A stretch of 64,000 bases of DNA from Mycobacterium sp. 4858. Its GTDB lineage: Bacteria > Actinomycetota > Actinomycetes > Mycobacteriales > Mycobacteriaceae. A program made the position numbers and the translations under genes. Positions 52,496 through 63,628 of this stretch are shown here, one piece after another; the first letter of the stretch is position 1, and the number at the start of each line of letters is the position of its first letter. The stretch spans positions 1 to 64,000 of the forward strand of contig NZ_LT968776.1 in NCBI RefSeq assembly GCF_900240975.1, in the 5' to 3' direction. The notes under the pieces were generated by a model. The model ran no database searches. It worked only from the letters and a program-made list of their open reading frames with translations, and was not told the origin of the DNA.

Positions 52496-52729
52496 TCACC
52501 GGTACTTGATCAGCAGGGCCATCCCGATGATGGAGACCAGCCAGATGCCGGTGATGAACAGCGTCAACCGGTCCAGGTTCTTCTCCACCACCGTCGAGCC
52601 GGAAAGGCTGGACTGCACACCGCCGCCGAACAGCGTCGACAGGCCGCCACCCTTGGCACGGTGCAACAGCACCAGCAACACCACCAGCACGCTGGTGACC
52701 ACCAGGGTGATTTGCAGGGCCAACTCCAT
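52496..52729 (-). CDS. secG: Preprotein translocase subunit SecG
   Basis: A 77-residue membrane protein with two helices (LQITLVVTSVLVVLLVLLH and RLTLFITGIWLVSIIGMALLI) joined by the family loop KGGGLSTLFGGGVQSSLSGSTVVEKNLDR. SecG helps SecYE pass proteins across the membrane. The position between tpiA and ppc is the usual one in mycobacteria, apart from the presence of ppc. It lies 32 bp downstream of tpiA and probably shares its transcript. Confidence 0.95.
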   Translation of the reverse strand: MELALQITLVVTSVLVVLLVLLHRAKGGGLSTLFGGGVQSSLSGSTVVEKNLDRLTLFITGIWLVSIIGMALLIKYR

Positions 52730-52761
52730 GACGGAGAGCTTACCGGGGTAGCCGGCCCGCC

Positions 52762-53547
52762 CTACGGAAGGGGCCCGCCGGCGGCGATCGCCGCCAGCGT
52801 CGCGAACTGCTCACCGTCTAGCGACGCCCCGCCGACCAGGGCCCCGTCGATGTCGTCGCGGGCGATCAGTTCGCCGATGTTCTTGGCGTTCACCGAGCCG
52901 CCGTAGAGCACCCGCACGGACTCGGCGACCTGCGGCGAGGCCAGCGAGGCCAATTCCGCGCGGATGGCCGCGCACACCTCCTGGGCGTCGCTCGCGCTGG
53001 CCACCCGTCCGGTGCCGATGGCCCAGACCGGCTCGTAGGCGACGACGACCTTGGCGATCTGCTCGGCGGACAGGCCGGCCAGCGAGCCGCGCAACTGCTC
53101 CTCGCAGTGCGGCACGTGATTGCCCGCCTCCCTGACGTCCAGGTGTTCGCCGATGCACACGATCGGGGTCAGCTCGTGCTTGAGCGCCGCGGCGGCCTTG
53201 GCGGCCACCAGCGCGTCGTCCTCGTTGTGGTAGGTGCGCCGCTCGGAGTGCCCGACCACGACGAAGCTGCAGCCCAGCTTGGCCAGGAAGGCGCCGCTGA
53301 TGTCGCCGGTGTAGGCGCCCGAGTCGTGTTGGGACAGGTCCTGGCCGCCGTAGGTCAGCCGCAGCTTGTCGCCGTCGACCAGGGTCTGCACGCTGCGCAG
53401 GTCGGTGAACGGCGGCAGGACGGTGACGTCCACCCTGTCGTAGTACTTGTCAGGCAGCGCGAACGCGATCTTCTGCACCAACGCGATCGCCTCGAAGTGA
53501 TTGAGGTTCATCTTCCAGTTGCCGGCGATCAGCGGCTTGCGGCTCAC
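52762..53547 (-). CDS. tpiA: Triosephosphate isomerase
   Basis: A 261-residue TIM-barrel enzyme that interconverts dihydroxyacetone phosphate and glyceraldehyde 3-phosphate. The catalytic Lys is in [10 protein letters not shown], the His in [11 protein letters not shown] and the Glu in [13 protein letters not shown]. The phosphate loop [14 protein letters not shown] and [15 protein letters not shown] are intact. The start is GTG, overlapping the pgk stop (GTGA). Confidence 0.97.
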   Translation of the reverse strand: MSRKPLIAGNWKMNLNHFEAIALVQKIAFALPDKYYDRVDVTVLPPFTDLRSVQTLVDGDKLRLTYGGQDLSQHDSGAYTGDISGAFLAKLGCSFVVVGHSERRTYHNEDDALVAAKAAAALKHELTPIVCIGEHLDVREAGNHVPHCEEQLRGSLAGLSAEQIAKVVVAYEPVWAIGTGRVASASDAQEVCAAIRAELASLASPQVAESVRVLYGGSVNAKNIGELIARDDIDGALVGGASLDGEQFATLAAIAAGGPLP

Positions 53548-54791
53548 GCGTCCCCTCCACCCGGCTGCGGCTCCCCAAGCACCTCGATGCCCGGAAGTGT
53601 CTTACCCTCAAGGTATTCCAGCGACGCGCCGCCGCCGGTGGAAATGTGCGAGAAGTCGCCCTCCGGGATGCCCAGGGCGCGCACCGCGGCCGCGGAGTCA
53701 CCGCCGCCGACCACGCTGAACGCGCCCTTGCCGGTCGCCGCGGCGATGGCCTCGGCGACGCCGCGGGTGCCCGCGGCGAACGCCGGGAACTCGAACACGC
53801 CCATCGGGCCGTTCCAGAAGATGGTCGCGGCGTTCGACAGCAGGGCCGCAAAGCGTTTGACCGATCCCGGTCCGATGTCCAGCCCGATCACGTCGTCCCC
53901 GATGGCGTCCGCCGCCACCGTTTGCGGCGGCGAGTCGGCGGCGAACTTCTCGGCCACCACGATGTCCACCGGGAGCCGCAGCACGTCGACGTAGGTGTCC
54001 AGCAGTCGGCGGCAGGTGTCGACCATCTCTTCTTCCAGCAGCGACTTCCCCACCGAAAACCCTTGCGCGGCGAGGAAGGTGAAGCACATCCCGCCGCCGA
54101 TCACGATGCTGTCGGCCTTGGTGGCCAGCGATTCGATGACGCCGAGCTTGTCGGACACCTTCGACCCGCCGAGCACCACCGCGTACGGACGGGTGGTCGA
54201 GCTGGTCAGCTGCTCGAGCACCCGGATCTCGTCGGCCACCAGGGTGCCGGCATAGTGCGGCAGCAGCGTGGCCACGTCGTAGACCGAGGCCTGCTTGCGG
54301 TGCACCACCCCGAATCCGTCGGAGACGAAAGCCCCTCCGGGCGAGACCAATTCGGCGAGTTCACGAGCGAGGGCGAGCCGCTCGCCGTCGTCCTTGCTGG
54401 TTTCCCGCGGATCGAAGCGGATGTTCTCCAGCAGCAGGACGTCGCCGTCCGTCAGCCCCTCGGCGCGGGCCAGGGCGTCGCCACCGACTGGGGAACGATC
54501 GGGGTCACCGGCCAGCTGCACGTGCCGGCCCAGGTGCTCACCGAGCGCCGCGGCGACCGGCGCCAGCGACAGCTTCGGGTCGGGCCCGTTCTTCGGCCGG
54601 CCTAGGTGCGCGGTGACCACCACCTTGGCGCCGGCGTCGACGAGCGCCCGCAGCGTCGGCACCGATGCGGTGATCCGGCCCGGGTCGGTGATGGCACCGT
54701 CGTCGAGCGGGACGTTCAAGTCGGAGCGCACGAGCACACCCCGACCCGAAACCCCCTCGGCCAGCAGGTCTTTCAGAGTTGGAATCGTCAC
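53544..54791 (-). CDS. pgk: Phosphoglycerate kinase
   Basis: A 415-residue kinase that makes ATP from 1,3-bisphosphoglycerate. The N-terminal substrate signature is [16 protein letters not shown]. The hinge and nucleotide parts are [44 protein letters not shown] and [17 protein letters not shown]. Length is normal. The start is GTG. It lies 12 bp after gap and overlaps tpiA. Confidence 0.97.
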   Translation of the reverse strand: MTIPTLKDLLAEGVSGRGVLVRSDLNVPLDDGAITDPGRITASVPTLRALVDAGAKVVVTAHLGRPKNGPDPKLSLAPVAAALGEHLGRHVQLAGDPDRSPVGGDALARAEGLTDGDVLLLENIRFDPRETSKDDGERLALARELAELVSPGGAFVSDGFGVVHRKQASVYDVATLLPHYAGTLVADEIRVLEQLTSSTTRPYAVVLGGSKVSDKLGVIESLATKADSIVIGGGMCFTFLAAQGFSVGKSLLEEEMVDTCRRLLDTYVDVLRLPVDIVVAEKFAADSPPQTVAADAIGDDVIGLDIGPGSVKRFAALLSNAATIFWNGPMGVFEFPAFAAGTRGVAEAIAAATGKGAFSVVGGGDSAAAVRALGIPEGDFSHISTGGGASLEYLEGKTLPGIEVLGEPQPGGGDA

Positions 54792-54803
54792 GACTGCTTG
54801 GGC

Positions 54804-55850
<1,047 letters not shown>

Positions 55851-55938
55851 TTACTGAGTCCGCTGATTACGCGCTCGTGGTCAGCCTAGATCAGCAACCT
55901 GCGCGGTTGCCGCCCCGGTTCCCGCGACCAATGTGACA

Positions 55939-57366
55939 TCAGCCGCGGCGCGGCTTGTTCAGCCACTTCAGCGCCGACTCCGCGGCGTGGTAACCGCACA
56001 GGCCGTGGACGCCCGCCCCCGGCGGCGTGGACTGCGAGCACAGGTAGACGCCCGGGACGCCGAGCGTGTAGGGATTGACGGCGATGCGGGGCCGGAAGAT
56101 GACCTGGAGGCCGTCGTTGGCGCCGCCGATGATGTCGCCGCCGACGAAGTTGGCGTTGTAGGCCTGAAGATCGGCGGTGCCCTTGCTGACGGTGGCGAGG
56201 ACGCGGTCGCGGAAGCCCGGCGCGAACCGCTCGATCTGTGCGACGACGGCGGCGGTGGCGTCGCCGTCGTAGCCGAACGGCACGTGGGCGTACGCCCAGA
56301 TCGGGTTGACGTTGCCCGCCGAGCGGGACGGGTCGGCCAGGTACTGCTGGCCGACCAGCACGAACGGCCGGTCGACCATCTTCCCTTGCGCACGTTGGCG
56401 TTCCGTGTCCGCCATCTCGGCGAACGTGCCGCCGAGATGCACGGTGCCGGCCCGGGCGCAATCGGGGTTGGTCCACGGGATGTCGCCCTCGATGGCGAAG
56501 TCGACCTTGAACGCCGACGAGCCCGCCCGATAGCGCCGGTACGACCGCCGGATCCGGCCGGGCATCGCGTCGCCGTAGATGGCGAGCGCCGCGGCGGGGC
56601 TGAGGTCGAGCATGACGATGTCGGCGCCGGGAATGTCTTTGCGGCCGGCGACCCGCACGCCCGTGGTGATGGTGCCGCCGTGCTCCGTCAACGCGGCGGC
56701 GAGCGCCTGGGTGATCGAGCCCGACCCCCCTTCGGCGACGGGCCACCCGTAGCGGTGCCCGCTGGCCAGGATCATCAGCCCGAGCGACGCGGTGAGCGGG
56801 CGATCCAGCCGGGTGTAGATGTGCGCGGCGGAGCCGCCGAACAACGCCCGCACCTGCTCGGTGCGAAACCAGCGGGCCATGGTGGTGGCCGGCAGCAACG
56901 CCCGCGGCCCGAAGCCGGCCAGCCGCATGGGGTGCCGCGGGACACCCAGGACCGGACCGAGCAGATCCTCGGCCAGCTCGTCGAATCCCGACGCCAGGTC
57001 ACCGATCGCCCGCCGCCATCGGGGGCCGTCGGACCCCATGCCGGCCACCGTCTCCTCGATCGACTGGTAGAGCACGCCGGCGGTGCCGTCGTCGAGCGGG
57101 TGCGCGCAGTCGACCTCCGGCCACTTCCACTGCAACCCGTGGCGCTGCAGGTCGATCTGCTTCCACAGCGGCGAACCGACGCCCAGCGGGTGAAACGCCG
57201 AGCAGTGGTCGTGGATGACCCCCGGCATGGTGAGTTCGCCCGACCGGGCTCCCCCGCCCACGGTGTCGCTCGCCTCCAACACCTGCACGTCGACGCCGTT
57301 GCGCGCCAGGTGGATTGCCGCGGCCAGGCCGTTGGGGCCGGCGCCGACCACCACCGCCCTGGTCAT
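55939..57366 (-). CDS. FAD-dependent oxidoreductase, phytoene desaturase-like (Rv1432-like)
   Basis: A 475-residue flavoprotein. The FAD site is AVVVGAGPNGLAAAIHLARNGVDVQVLEASDTVGGGARSGEL at the N-terminus. The C-terminal FAD segment is GVPGVYLCSQSTPPGAGVHGLCGYHAAESAL. The fold is that of the carotenoid-desaturase/amine-oxidase group, but this does not fix the substrate. No carotenoid genes are near. ATG 57366 overlaps the stop of the DUF3556 gene upstream (ATGA), so the two form an operon and may act on the same lipid-soluble substrate. Confidence 0.88.
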   Translation of the reverse strand: MTRAVVVGAGPNGLAAAIHLARNGVDVQVLEASDTVGGGARSGELTMPGVIHDHCSAFHPLGVGSPLWKQIDLQRHGLQWKWPEVDCAHPLDDGTAGVLYQSIEETVAGMGSDGPRWRRAIGDLASGFDELAEDLLGPVLGVPRHPMRLAGFGPRALLPATTMARWFRTEQVRALFGGSAAHIYTRLDRPLTASLGLMILASGHRYGWPVAEGGSGSITQALAAALTEHGGTITTGVRVAGRKDIPGADIVMLDLSPAAALAIYGDAMPGRIRRSYRRYRAGSSAFKVDFAIEGDIPWTNPDCARAGTVHLGGTFAEMADTERQRAQGKMVDRPFVLVGQQYLADPSRSAGNVNPIWAYAHVPFGYDGDATAAVVAQIERFAPGFRDRVLATVSKGTADLQAYNANFVGGDIIGGANDGLQVIFRPRIAVNPYTLGVPGVYLCSQSTPPGAGVHGLCGYHAAESALKWLNKPRRG

Positions 57367-59120
57367 AGGGCGCTGCGTCGCGTGGTGACCTGCACGGGGT
57401 ACTCATCGCCGGGCTCCGGCCAGGGCTGGCGGGCCAGCATGCTTTCCACGTCGACGTAGCCCTCTTCGATCACGCCGGTCTTGGCGTCGACGATGCGGTA
57501 CTCCTGGCGCTGGACGTGGATCGGCTGGCTTTCCAGAATGATCACCCGGACGTCGCCCTCGTCGAACCCGCAGCGCCGCTGGACCGCCGCGAGCAACTGC
57601 TCGTTGTGCAGGTGGCCTTCGCCGAAGTTCCATCCGATCAGCGGCCCGGCGATGATCTCACCGTCGCGCAGCTTGTAGTCCGCCTCATCCAGCCCGTCGA
57701 GGGCGCGGGCCACCAGCCCGTTGAGCGTCCGCCCGTGCGTGTGCATGGACCGCCAGCCCATCAACTTGTCGATCATCATTTCGGCGGTGTTCGGATCGTA
57801 AAGCCGCGCAAGCTGTTTGGGGACCAGCGCCGCGGGCTTGGTGATGGCCGCGTCGATCTTGTCCTCAGCGCCCGCGCGCAGGCACCACAGGCTGGTGGCC
57901 CAGTTTCCGGCGTAATAGCGCATCGCCGGCAGGAACGAAATCTGCTTGGGGAACAGGTTTCCCACGATCGGCACCACCGCGAGCGCGGCGATCAGGATGA
58001 CCAACAGCAGCGGTGAGCTGAGGCCGAGGGCCGTGACGCCGGCATAGTGGCCGAACAAGTAGAACAGCGAGAACAGGAAGAACACGTTCCACTCCAACGG
58101 AACTCCCATCGGAATCGTGGAAGTGATGTTGAGGTGGAAAAGGACCATGAAGGCGATGAGAAACCACGCCCACCGGTGCCCGTCGGCGAAGAAGACCAGG
58201 ACCAAGGGCACCAAGAATTCCGCCGTCGTCCCGCCAACGTGGGCCATCACCTTGGGCACCCACGACGGGCGCAGGTCGTTTATCGGGTCGAGGTAGAGCC
58301 TGCGCTTGAACCAGTTGAACGCCCTGCTGCGCAACACCGGGCTGTTACTCATCATCACCGCCACGACGTACGGGAAGTGGTGGTTGAGTTTCGACGTCGC
58401 GGCTCCCCACCACAGCGCCAGCATGATGATCTTGAAGGCGGCGATCTGGTCGGTGAAGGGAAAGAAGAAGACCAGCAGGGTCAGCCCGTAGTGTTCGCCG
58501 CGGGCGGCGAGGAAGACGGTCTTGTCGCGCAGCCCGAGCAGGGCCAGCGCGACAATGGTCGGCACCACCAGGACGGGATCGATGAGGCCGACGTCGCCGC
58601 CGGCGGTCACCGGCCCACCTCGCCCGGGCGAGAGCAACGCCCAGGCGCCCGAGACCAGCACGACCAGGTAGAGCGCCACGTCGACGACGGTGCGGTTGTC
58701 GCCACCGGTCAGCGGGATCTTGTCGGGCCACGGGGGCAGGCGAATCGTGTTGGGCCGCAACCAATACAGGAAGCCACCGAACACTGGCCAGAACCGCGCG
58801 GTCAGCGGCCCCGATCCGCAGCCCAGGCCCAGGATCTCGAACAGCAGCGTGAAGATGACCACCTTCTGATACACGATCGGCTGCGCCCACCAGTCGGCGA
58901 TGCGCCCGAGCCCGCCCAGGCCCGGCGTCAGCGAGATCACCGCGGCGGCGCCGACGACGTACACCGCGATCTTGACGATGTAGAAGAGGTAGACCGCGTA
59001 CGGGGAGCCGAAGCCGTGTTCGACCCAGTGCCGGGTCATGATCTGCCGCCTGGTCGATCGCGGCAAACCGGGCCAGCTCTGGGGGTCGACGTCGGGAATG
59101 TCCGGGGTCATGAATCCCAT
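57363..59120 (-). CDS. DUF3556 polytopic membrane protein
   Basis: A 585-residue membrane protein. A short soluble start (DIDPQSW-like PDIPDVDPQSWPGLPRSTRRQIM) precedes about ten hydrophobic helices up to residue 390. A soluble C-terminal domain of about 190 residues follows (IDKLMGWRSMHTHGRTLNGLV, GPLIGWNFGEGHLHNEQLLAAVQRRCGFDEGDVRVIILESQPI). HXXXH-like and His-rich parts in the membrane region (KLNHHFPYVVAVM, VLFHLNITSTIP) recall vitamin K-dependent or desaturase-like folds, but no function is proven. The DUF3556 name is from memory. A second start at 59111 is possible. Cotranscribed with the FAD gene that follows. Confidence 0.78.
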   Translation of the reverse strand: MGFMTPDIPDVDPQSWPGLPRSTRRQIMTRHWVEHGFGSPYAVYLFYIVKIAVYVVGAAAVISLTPGLGGLGRIADWWAQPIVYQKVVIFTLLFEILGLGCGSGPLTARFWPVFGGFLYWLRPNTIRLPPWPDKIPLTGGDNRTVVDVALYLVVLVSGAWALLSPGRGGPVTAGGDVGLIDPVLVVPTIVALALLGLRDKTVFLAARGEHYGLTLLVFFFPFTDQIAAFKIIMLALWWGAATSKLNHHFPYVVAVMMSNSPVLRSRAFNWFKRRLYLDPINDLRPSWVPKVMAHVGGTTAEFLVPLVLVFFADGHRWAWFLIAFMVLFHLNITSTIPMGVPLEWNVFFLFSLFYLFGHYAGVTALGLSSPLLLVILIAALAVVPIVGNLFPKQISFLPAMRYYAGNWATSLWCLRAGAEDKIDAAITKPAALVPKQLARLYDPNTAEMMIDKLMGWRSMHTHGRTLNGLVARALDGLDEADYKLRDGEIIAGPLIGWNFGEGHLHNEQLLAAVQRRCGFDEGDVRVIILESQPIHVQRQEYRIVDAKTGVIEEGYVDVESMLARQPWPEPGDEYPVQVTTRRSAL

Positions 59121-59268
59121 GGGCGGCCTCGTTCGGTGTCGGCAGAACCAGTTGGCCCGTCAAATGTATCGGGACGGCGATGCGGGCGGGGCCGATTCGG
59201 GGCGGCCCACCCTCGGGCTGCCGCACGAGCGGCGAGAACCGCTGCGCCGCCGGTGAATTGATGCCGCG

Positions 59269-59697
59269 CTAGCGGATCGCGCTGCGCGGCCGCGGGGCGG
59301 GCGCCGGCGGCTGACCCGGAGCCCGGCGGGCGAAACGGTGGCGCAGCTTCTCGAGCATGGCGTCCAGGTTCTCGCGGTCCTGTTCCTCGATCCGCGCCAT
59401 GCGCCGAAGGTTGCAGACGGCATCGACGTCGCCGTTGGCCTGCGCGGTGGCGATCGCCTTCTGATAGTCGTCGATCCGCTGCTCGATGAGCCTGCGGTTC
59501 TGCGAGAGCAGCCGGAGGAAATAGTCGGCCTGCCGATGATCCGCCGCATCCGGGGCGCCCGGATCCACGGCGGCCGCGCGCCGGTCGGCGGACGGCGAGG
59601 GGCCCGGGGCGCCGGCGTGGGGCGCACGAGCGCGCCGCTCACGGAGGCCGACGCTGCGCCGAGCGCCGCGCTCGTGGGACAAACCGGCAACGTCCAT
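59269..59697 (-). CDS. Hypothetical coiled-coil protein
   Basis: A 142-residue protein. The N-terminal 60 residues are Arg/Ala/Pro-rich and likely disordered. Residues 57-125 form a helical hairpin or coiled coil (ADYFLRLLSQNRRLIEQRIDDYQKAIATAQANGDVDAVCNLRRMARIEEQDRENLDAMLEKLRHRFARR). The tail is Pro/Arg-rich. An in-frame start at 59724 adds 9 residues. No homologue was recognised. It lies alone between the DUF3556 gene and a divergent acyltransferase gene. The alternative frame over the same DNA is much more Arg/Ser-rich and was rejected. Confidence 0.6.
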   Translation of the reverse strand: MDVAGLSHERGARRSVGLRERRARAPHAGAPGPSPSADRRAAAVDPGAPDAADHRQADYFLRLLSQNRRLIEQRIDDYQKAIATAQANGDVDAVCNLRRMARIEEQDRENLDAMLEKLRHRFARRAPGQPPAPAPRPRSAIR

Positions 59698-59888
59698 CGG
59701 CTCCCCGCTTCTCGAGATTTTCACTTAGGGCGTCGTAACAATAGCGTCCGCGACCGGACGGCACCATATCCCCGGACAGCGAAAAGAGATAAGCACCATG
59801 ACGGCGGTTGTACCCCGATCGCTACCATCGAGAAACGCGACGCGGCCCCCACCCTCGAGCGGCCTCGCGGGAGCGTCTAGGGAGGAAC

Positions 59889-60698
59889 GTGACCGACAAC
59901 GATCGCCCCGATGCCGGCGACATCGGCAAATTCGACCCCGTCTTGACCCAGCGCCTGATGGGCGTGATGCGCCCCGCCCTCAAGGCCTATTTCCGGTCGG
60001 AGATGCGCGGCCTGGATTCGTTCCCCCCCGGCGGGGCGCTGGTCGTCGGCAACCACTCGGGCGGCATGTTCCCGATGGACGTCCCCATCTTCAGCGTCCA
60101 CTTCTACGAGAAGTTCGGCTACGACCGGCCGGTCTACACGCTGAGCCACGACATCCTGATGACCGGCCCCACCGGCGAGTTCTTCCGGCGCACCGGATAC
60201 ATCCGCGCCAACCGGGAGAACGCGGCCCAAGCGCTGCGGTCCGGCGGGGTCGTGATCGTCTTCCCCGGCGGCGACTATGACGCCTACCGTCCGACGCTCT
60301 CGGAGAACGTCATCGATTTCAACGGCCGCAAGGGATACGTGAGGACCGCGATCGAGACGGGCGTTCCCATCGTGCCCGCCGTGTCCATCGGCGGGCAGGA
60401 GACGCAGCTCTACTTGTCACGCGGCACCTGGCTGGCCGAGCGGCTGGGGGTCAAGCGCCTCCTGCGCAGCGCCATCCTGCCGCTGTCGTTCGGCTTCCCC
60501 TTCGGATTCAGTGCCGTGATCCCGCCCAACCTGCCGCTGCCCACCAAGATCGTCACCCAGGTGCTCGAGCCGATTGACATCGCCGCCGAGTTCGGTGACG
60601 ACCCGGACGTCGACGAGGTCGACGAGCACGTGCGGTCGGTGATGCAGCAGGCCCTCACGGACCTGGCCGCCAAGCGACGCTTCCCGATACTCGGCTGA
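59889..60698 (+). CDS. Acyltransferase, LPLAT/DAGAT type (Rv1428c-like)
   Basis: A 269-residue acyltransferase. The acceptor motif region is GGALVVGNHSGGMFPMDVPIFSVHF, in which the His-Asp spacing differs from the usual HX4D. The phosphate motif is VVIVFPGGDYDAYRPTL. It ends with an intact C-terminal helix. No strong membrane helix is seen. Substrates are probably lysophospholipid or diacylglycerol and acyl-CoA. GTG at 59889 has GGGAGGAAC upstream. It is followed after 3 bp by fadD12, so the three genes 59889-63628 form an operon on lipid activation and transfer. Confidence 0.85.
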   Translation: MTDNDRPDAGDIGKFDPVLTQRLMGVMRPALKAYFRSEMRGLDSFPPGGALVVGNHSGGMFPMDVPIFSVHFYEKFGYDRPVYTLSHDILMTGPTGEFFRRTGYIRANRENAAQALRSGGVVIVFPGGDYDAYRPTLSENVIDFNGRKGYVRTAIETGVPIVPAVSIGGQETQLYLSRGTWLAERLGVKRLLRSAILPLSFGFPFGFSAVIPPNLPLPTKIVTQVLEPIDIAAEFGDDPDVDEVDEHVRSVMQQALTDLAAKRRFPILG

Positions 60699-60701
60699 GC
60701 C

Positions 60702-62342
60702 GTGGCTTCCCTCCTTGGTCCCGTCAACGACGCCGTCGGCATCATCACGACCCTGAGGCGCGCCGGCATGATCGCGCCGATGCGGCCCGACCGCTACTTG
60801 AAGATGGCCGCGGCCATGCGCCGCGAGGGCATGGGGATGACCGTGGGCTTTGCCACCGCGGCCCAACGCTGCCCGGACCGGGCGGGCCTGGTCGACGAAC
60901 TCGGCACCCTGACCTGGCGCCAGCTCGACGAGCGGATCAACGCGTTCGCCGCGGCGCTGCAGGGATTGCCCTCGGGGACTCCCAAGGTCGTCGGGGTCAT
61001 GTGCCGCAACCACCGCGGGTTCGTCGATGCGGTGGTGGGCGCCAACCGGATCGGCTCGGACGTCGTGCTGCTCAACACGTCCTTCGCCGGGCCAGCGCTG
61101 GCCGAGGTGGTCAACCGCGAAGGCGTCGACGCCGTCGTCTACGACGAGGAGTTCACCGAGACGGTGGACCGCGCGCTGGCCGACAAGCCGGACGCCACCC
61201 GCATCGTGGCCTGGACCGACGGCGACCACGAACTGACCGTTGAGCAGCTCATCGCCGAGCACACCGGCCAACGGCCCGAACGATCCGGCCGCAAGGGCAG
61301 GATGATTCTGCTGACCTCCGGCACGACGGGAACCCCCAAGGGGGCCAACCAAACCGGCGGAAACGCCGGCATCGGCACGCTCAAGGCCATCCTCGACCGC
61401 ACGCCGTGGCGCGCCGAGGAGACGGTGGTGATCGCGGCGCCGATGTTCCACGCCTGGGGCTTCTCGCAGTTGATCTTCGCGGCGTCGATGGCGTGCACGG
61501 TGGTCACCCGGCGCAAGTTCGACCCGGAGGCGACGCTGGACCTCATCGACCGGAACCAGGCGACCGGTCTGGCGGTGGTGCCGGTGATGTTCGATCGCAT
61601 CATGGAACTGCCGCCCGAAGTGCGAAAGCGGTACAGCTGCAAGTCATTGCGCTTCGCGGCCGCGTCCGGCTCGCGCATGCGGCCCGATGTCGTCATCGCG
61701 TTCATGGATGAATTCGGCGACGTGATCTACAACAACTACAACGCCACCGAGGCCGGCATGATCGCCACCGCCACCCCGTCCGACCTGCGCGCGGCACCCG
61801 ACACCGCGGGCCGGGCCGCGGGCGGAACCGAAATCCGGATCCTGGACAGCGAATTCAACGAGCTGCCCACCGGCGAGGTCGGCACCATCTACGTCCGCAA
61901 CGACACCCAGTTCGAGGGCTACACGTCGGGCACCACGAAAGACTTCCACGCCGGCTTCATGTCGTCGGGCGACGTCGGCTACCTGGACGACGCCGGCCGA
62001 TTGTTCGTCGTGGGTCGCGACGACGAGATGATCGTCTCCGGCGGCGAGAACGTCTACCCGATCGAGGTGGAGAAGACGCTGGCGGCCCACCCCGACGTGG
62101 CCGAGGCCGCGGTGATCGGCGTCGACGACGAGCAGTACGGGCAGCGGCTGGCGGCATTCGTGGTGTTGAGCCCGGGCGCTTCCCTCGACAAGGAGGCCAC
62201 ACCCGAGGCCCTCAAACAACACGTCCGGGAAAACCTGGCCAACTACAAGGTGCCCCGCGAGATCGCCGTGCTGGACGAACTCCCCCGCGGCAGCACCGGC
62301 AAGATCCAGCGCAACGAACTGCAGTCGCGGGTCAAGGGCTGA
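60702..62342 (+). CDS. fadD12: Fatty-acyl-CoA/AMP ligase FadD12
   Basis: A 546-residue adenylate-forming enzyme. The AMP signature is ILLTSGTTGTPKGANQ, followed by YNNYNATEAGMIATATP (A5), SSGDVGYLDDAGRLFVVGRDDEMIVSGGENVYPIEVE (A7-A8) and the catalytic Lys in GSTGKIQRNELQ. It activates a fatty acid to acyl-CoA (or acyl-AMP). The start is GTG, and the stop overlaps the lipO ATG by one base. The acid specificity cannot be read from sequence. Confidence 0.93.
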   Translation: MASLLGPVNDAVGIITTLRRAGMIAPMRPDRYLKMAAAMRREGMGMTVGFATAAQRCPDRAGLVDELGTLTWRQLDERINAFAAALQGLPSGTPKVVGVMCRNHRGFVDAVVGANRIGSDVVLLNTSFAGPALAEVVNREGVDAVVYDEEFTETVDRALADKPDATRIVAWTDGDHELTVEQLIAEHTGQRPERSGRKGRMILLTSGTTGTPKGANQTGGNAGIGTLKAILDRTPWRAEETVVIAAPMFHAWGFSQLIFAASMACTVVTRRKFDPEATLDLIDRNQATGLAVVPVMFDRIMELPPEVRKRYSCKSLRFAAASGSRMRPDVVIAFMDEFGDVIYNNYNATEAGMIATATPSDLRAAPDTAGRAAGGTEIRILDSEFNELPTGEVGTIYVRNDTQFEGYTSGTTKDFHAGFMSSGDVGYLDDAGRLFVVGRDDEMIVSGGENVYPIEVEKTLAAHPDVAEAAVIGVDDEQYGQRLAAFVVLSPGASLDKEATPEALKQHVRENLANYKVPREIAVLDELPRGSTGKIQRNELQSRVKG

Positions 62343-63628
62343 TGCGCCGGTTGCCGCGCCGCCTGGTGCGTCCTTTGGTGCGCCCCCGCCCATTGGCGCG
62401 GGCCGCGCTCGAACTGGCCAACGCCGCCAATGGATTACGGCCGCTGGCCCGCAAGGGCTACAGCACCGTGCTGGTCTTCTGGTTCGGCTGGCCGACGTCG
62501 GAGGTGCCCGGCATCTACTTCTCCGTCTCGCTGCTGGACGCAGTGCGGCGCGCGCGGCTGGGCCACTTCGCGGGACGGCGCGGCAAGGCGGCGCTGGCCA
62601 TGACCGCGGCGTCGTGGGCGATCCTGGGAGTGATCCGCTACCGCGGCATCACCACCCCGGGCCCGGTGCTGGAGGCGGGCCTGCGCGAGCAGCTCGGCCA
62701 CGACTACGCCGAGGCGCTGAACGACCTGCCCCACGCCAAACCCACCCGCAGCGGGCGGCGCAGCCTGCCCCTGGGCAACACGGTGGCGCGCCGGCGCTAC
62801 GTCGAGAAGACCAACGTGGTGTCCTACGGCCCGAACGGCCGCGCCAACCTCGCCGACATCTGGCGCCGCCGCGACCTGCCGCGCGACGCCAAGGCTCCCG
62901 TGCTGCTCCAAGTGCCCGGGGGCGCCTGGATGATCGGGATGCGCCGGCCACAGGCCTACCCGCTGATGAGCCACCTGGCCGCCCGCGGGTGGGTGTGCGT
63001 GTCGATCGGTTACCGCGTCTCGCCCCGCCACACCTGGCCCGACCACATCGTCGACGTCAAGCGGGCGTTGGCGTGGGTCAAGGAGAACATCGCCGACTAC
63101 GGCGGTGACCCCGAATTCGTCGCCGTCACCGGCGGTTCCGCGGGCGGGCACCTGTGCGCGCTGGCGGCGCTGACCCCCAACGACCCGTCATTCCAGCCCG
63201 GATTCGAGGACGCCGACACGTCGGTGGCGGCCGCGGTCCCGATCTACGGCCGCTACGACTGGTTCTCCACCGAAGGCGAGGGTCGTCCCGAGTTCATCTC
63301 GCTGCTCGAAAAGTTCGTGGTGAAGCGGGGATTCAGCTCGCACCGCGACGTCTACATCGACGCCTCGCCGATCCGCCGGCTGCACGCCGACGCGCCCCCG
63401 TTCTTCGTCCTGCACGGCCGCGACGACTCCCTGATCCCCGTCGGCGAAGCCCAGGAGTTCATCGAGGAGCTGCGCGCGGTGTCTAAGTCCCCGGTCGCCT
63501 ACGCCGAATTGCCCAGCGCGCAACACGCTTTCGACATCTTCAGCTCGCCCCGTGCGCATCGGTCCGCGGAGGCCGTCGCGCGGTTCCTGTCCTGGGTGTA
63601 CGCGACAACCCCGCCCGATCGCGACTAG
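62342..63628 (+). CDS. lipO: Alpha/beta-hydrolase, carboxylesterase LipO
   Basis: A 428-residue esterase of the hormone-sensitive-lipase-like group. The N-terminal 130 residues are basic with hydrophobic stretches (YSTVLVFWFGWPTSEVPGIYF, ALAMTAASWAILGVI) and may bind the membrane. The catalytic Ser is in VTGGSAGGHLC, the Asp in VLHGRDDSLIP and the His in SAQHAFDIF. The oxyanion motif is VPGGAW in place of HGGGF/HGGAW, so a Pro replaces the usual His. ATG overlaps fadD12 stop. The last 20 codons are duplicated just downstream as non-coding sequence. Confidence 0.9.
   Translation: MRRLPRRLVRPLVRPRPLARAALELANAANGLRPLARKGYSTVLVFWFGWPTSEVPGIYFSVSLLDAVRRARLGHFAGRRGKAALAMTAASWAILGVIRYRGITTPGPVLEAGLREQLGHDYAEALNDLPHAKPTRSGRRSLPLGNTVARRRYVEKTNVVSYGPNGRANLADIWRRRDLPRDAKAPVLLQVPGGAWMIGMRRPQAYPLMSHLAARGWVCVSIGYRVSPRHTWPDHIVDVKRALAWVKENIADYGGDPEFVAVTGGSAGGHLCALAALTPNDPSFQPGFEDADTSVAAAVPIYGRYDWFSTEGEGRPEFISLLEKFVVKRGFSSHRDVYIDASPIRRLHADAPPFFVLHGRDDSLIPVGEAQEFIEELRAVSKSPVAYAELPSAQHAFDIFSSPRAHRSAEAVARFLSWVYATTPPDRD

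Noticed and set aside
49757..52906. 1,049-codon plus-strand open frame over ppc and secG
   Set aside because: Antisense shadow of PEP carboxylase; no domain, no ribosome-binding site and composition typical of a reversed coding frame.
59160..59690. 176-codon alternative frame over the coiled-coil gene
   Set aside because: It is extremely Arg/Ser/Pro-rich, while the other frame shows a regular coiled-coil pattern.
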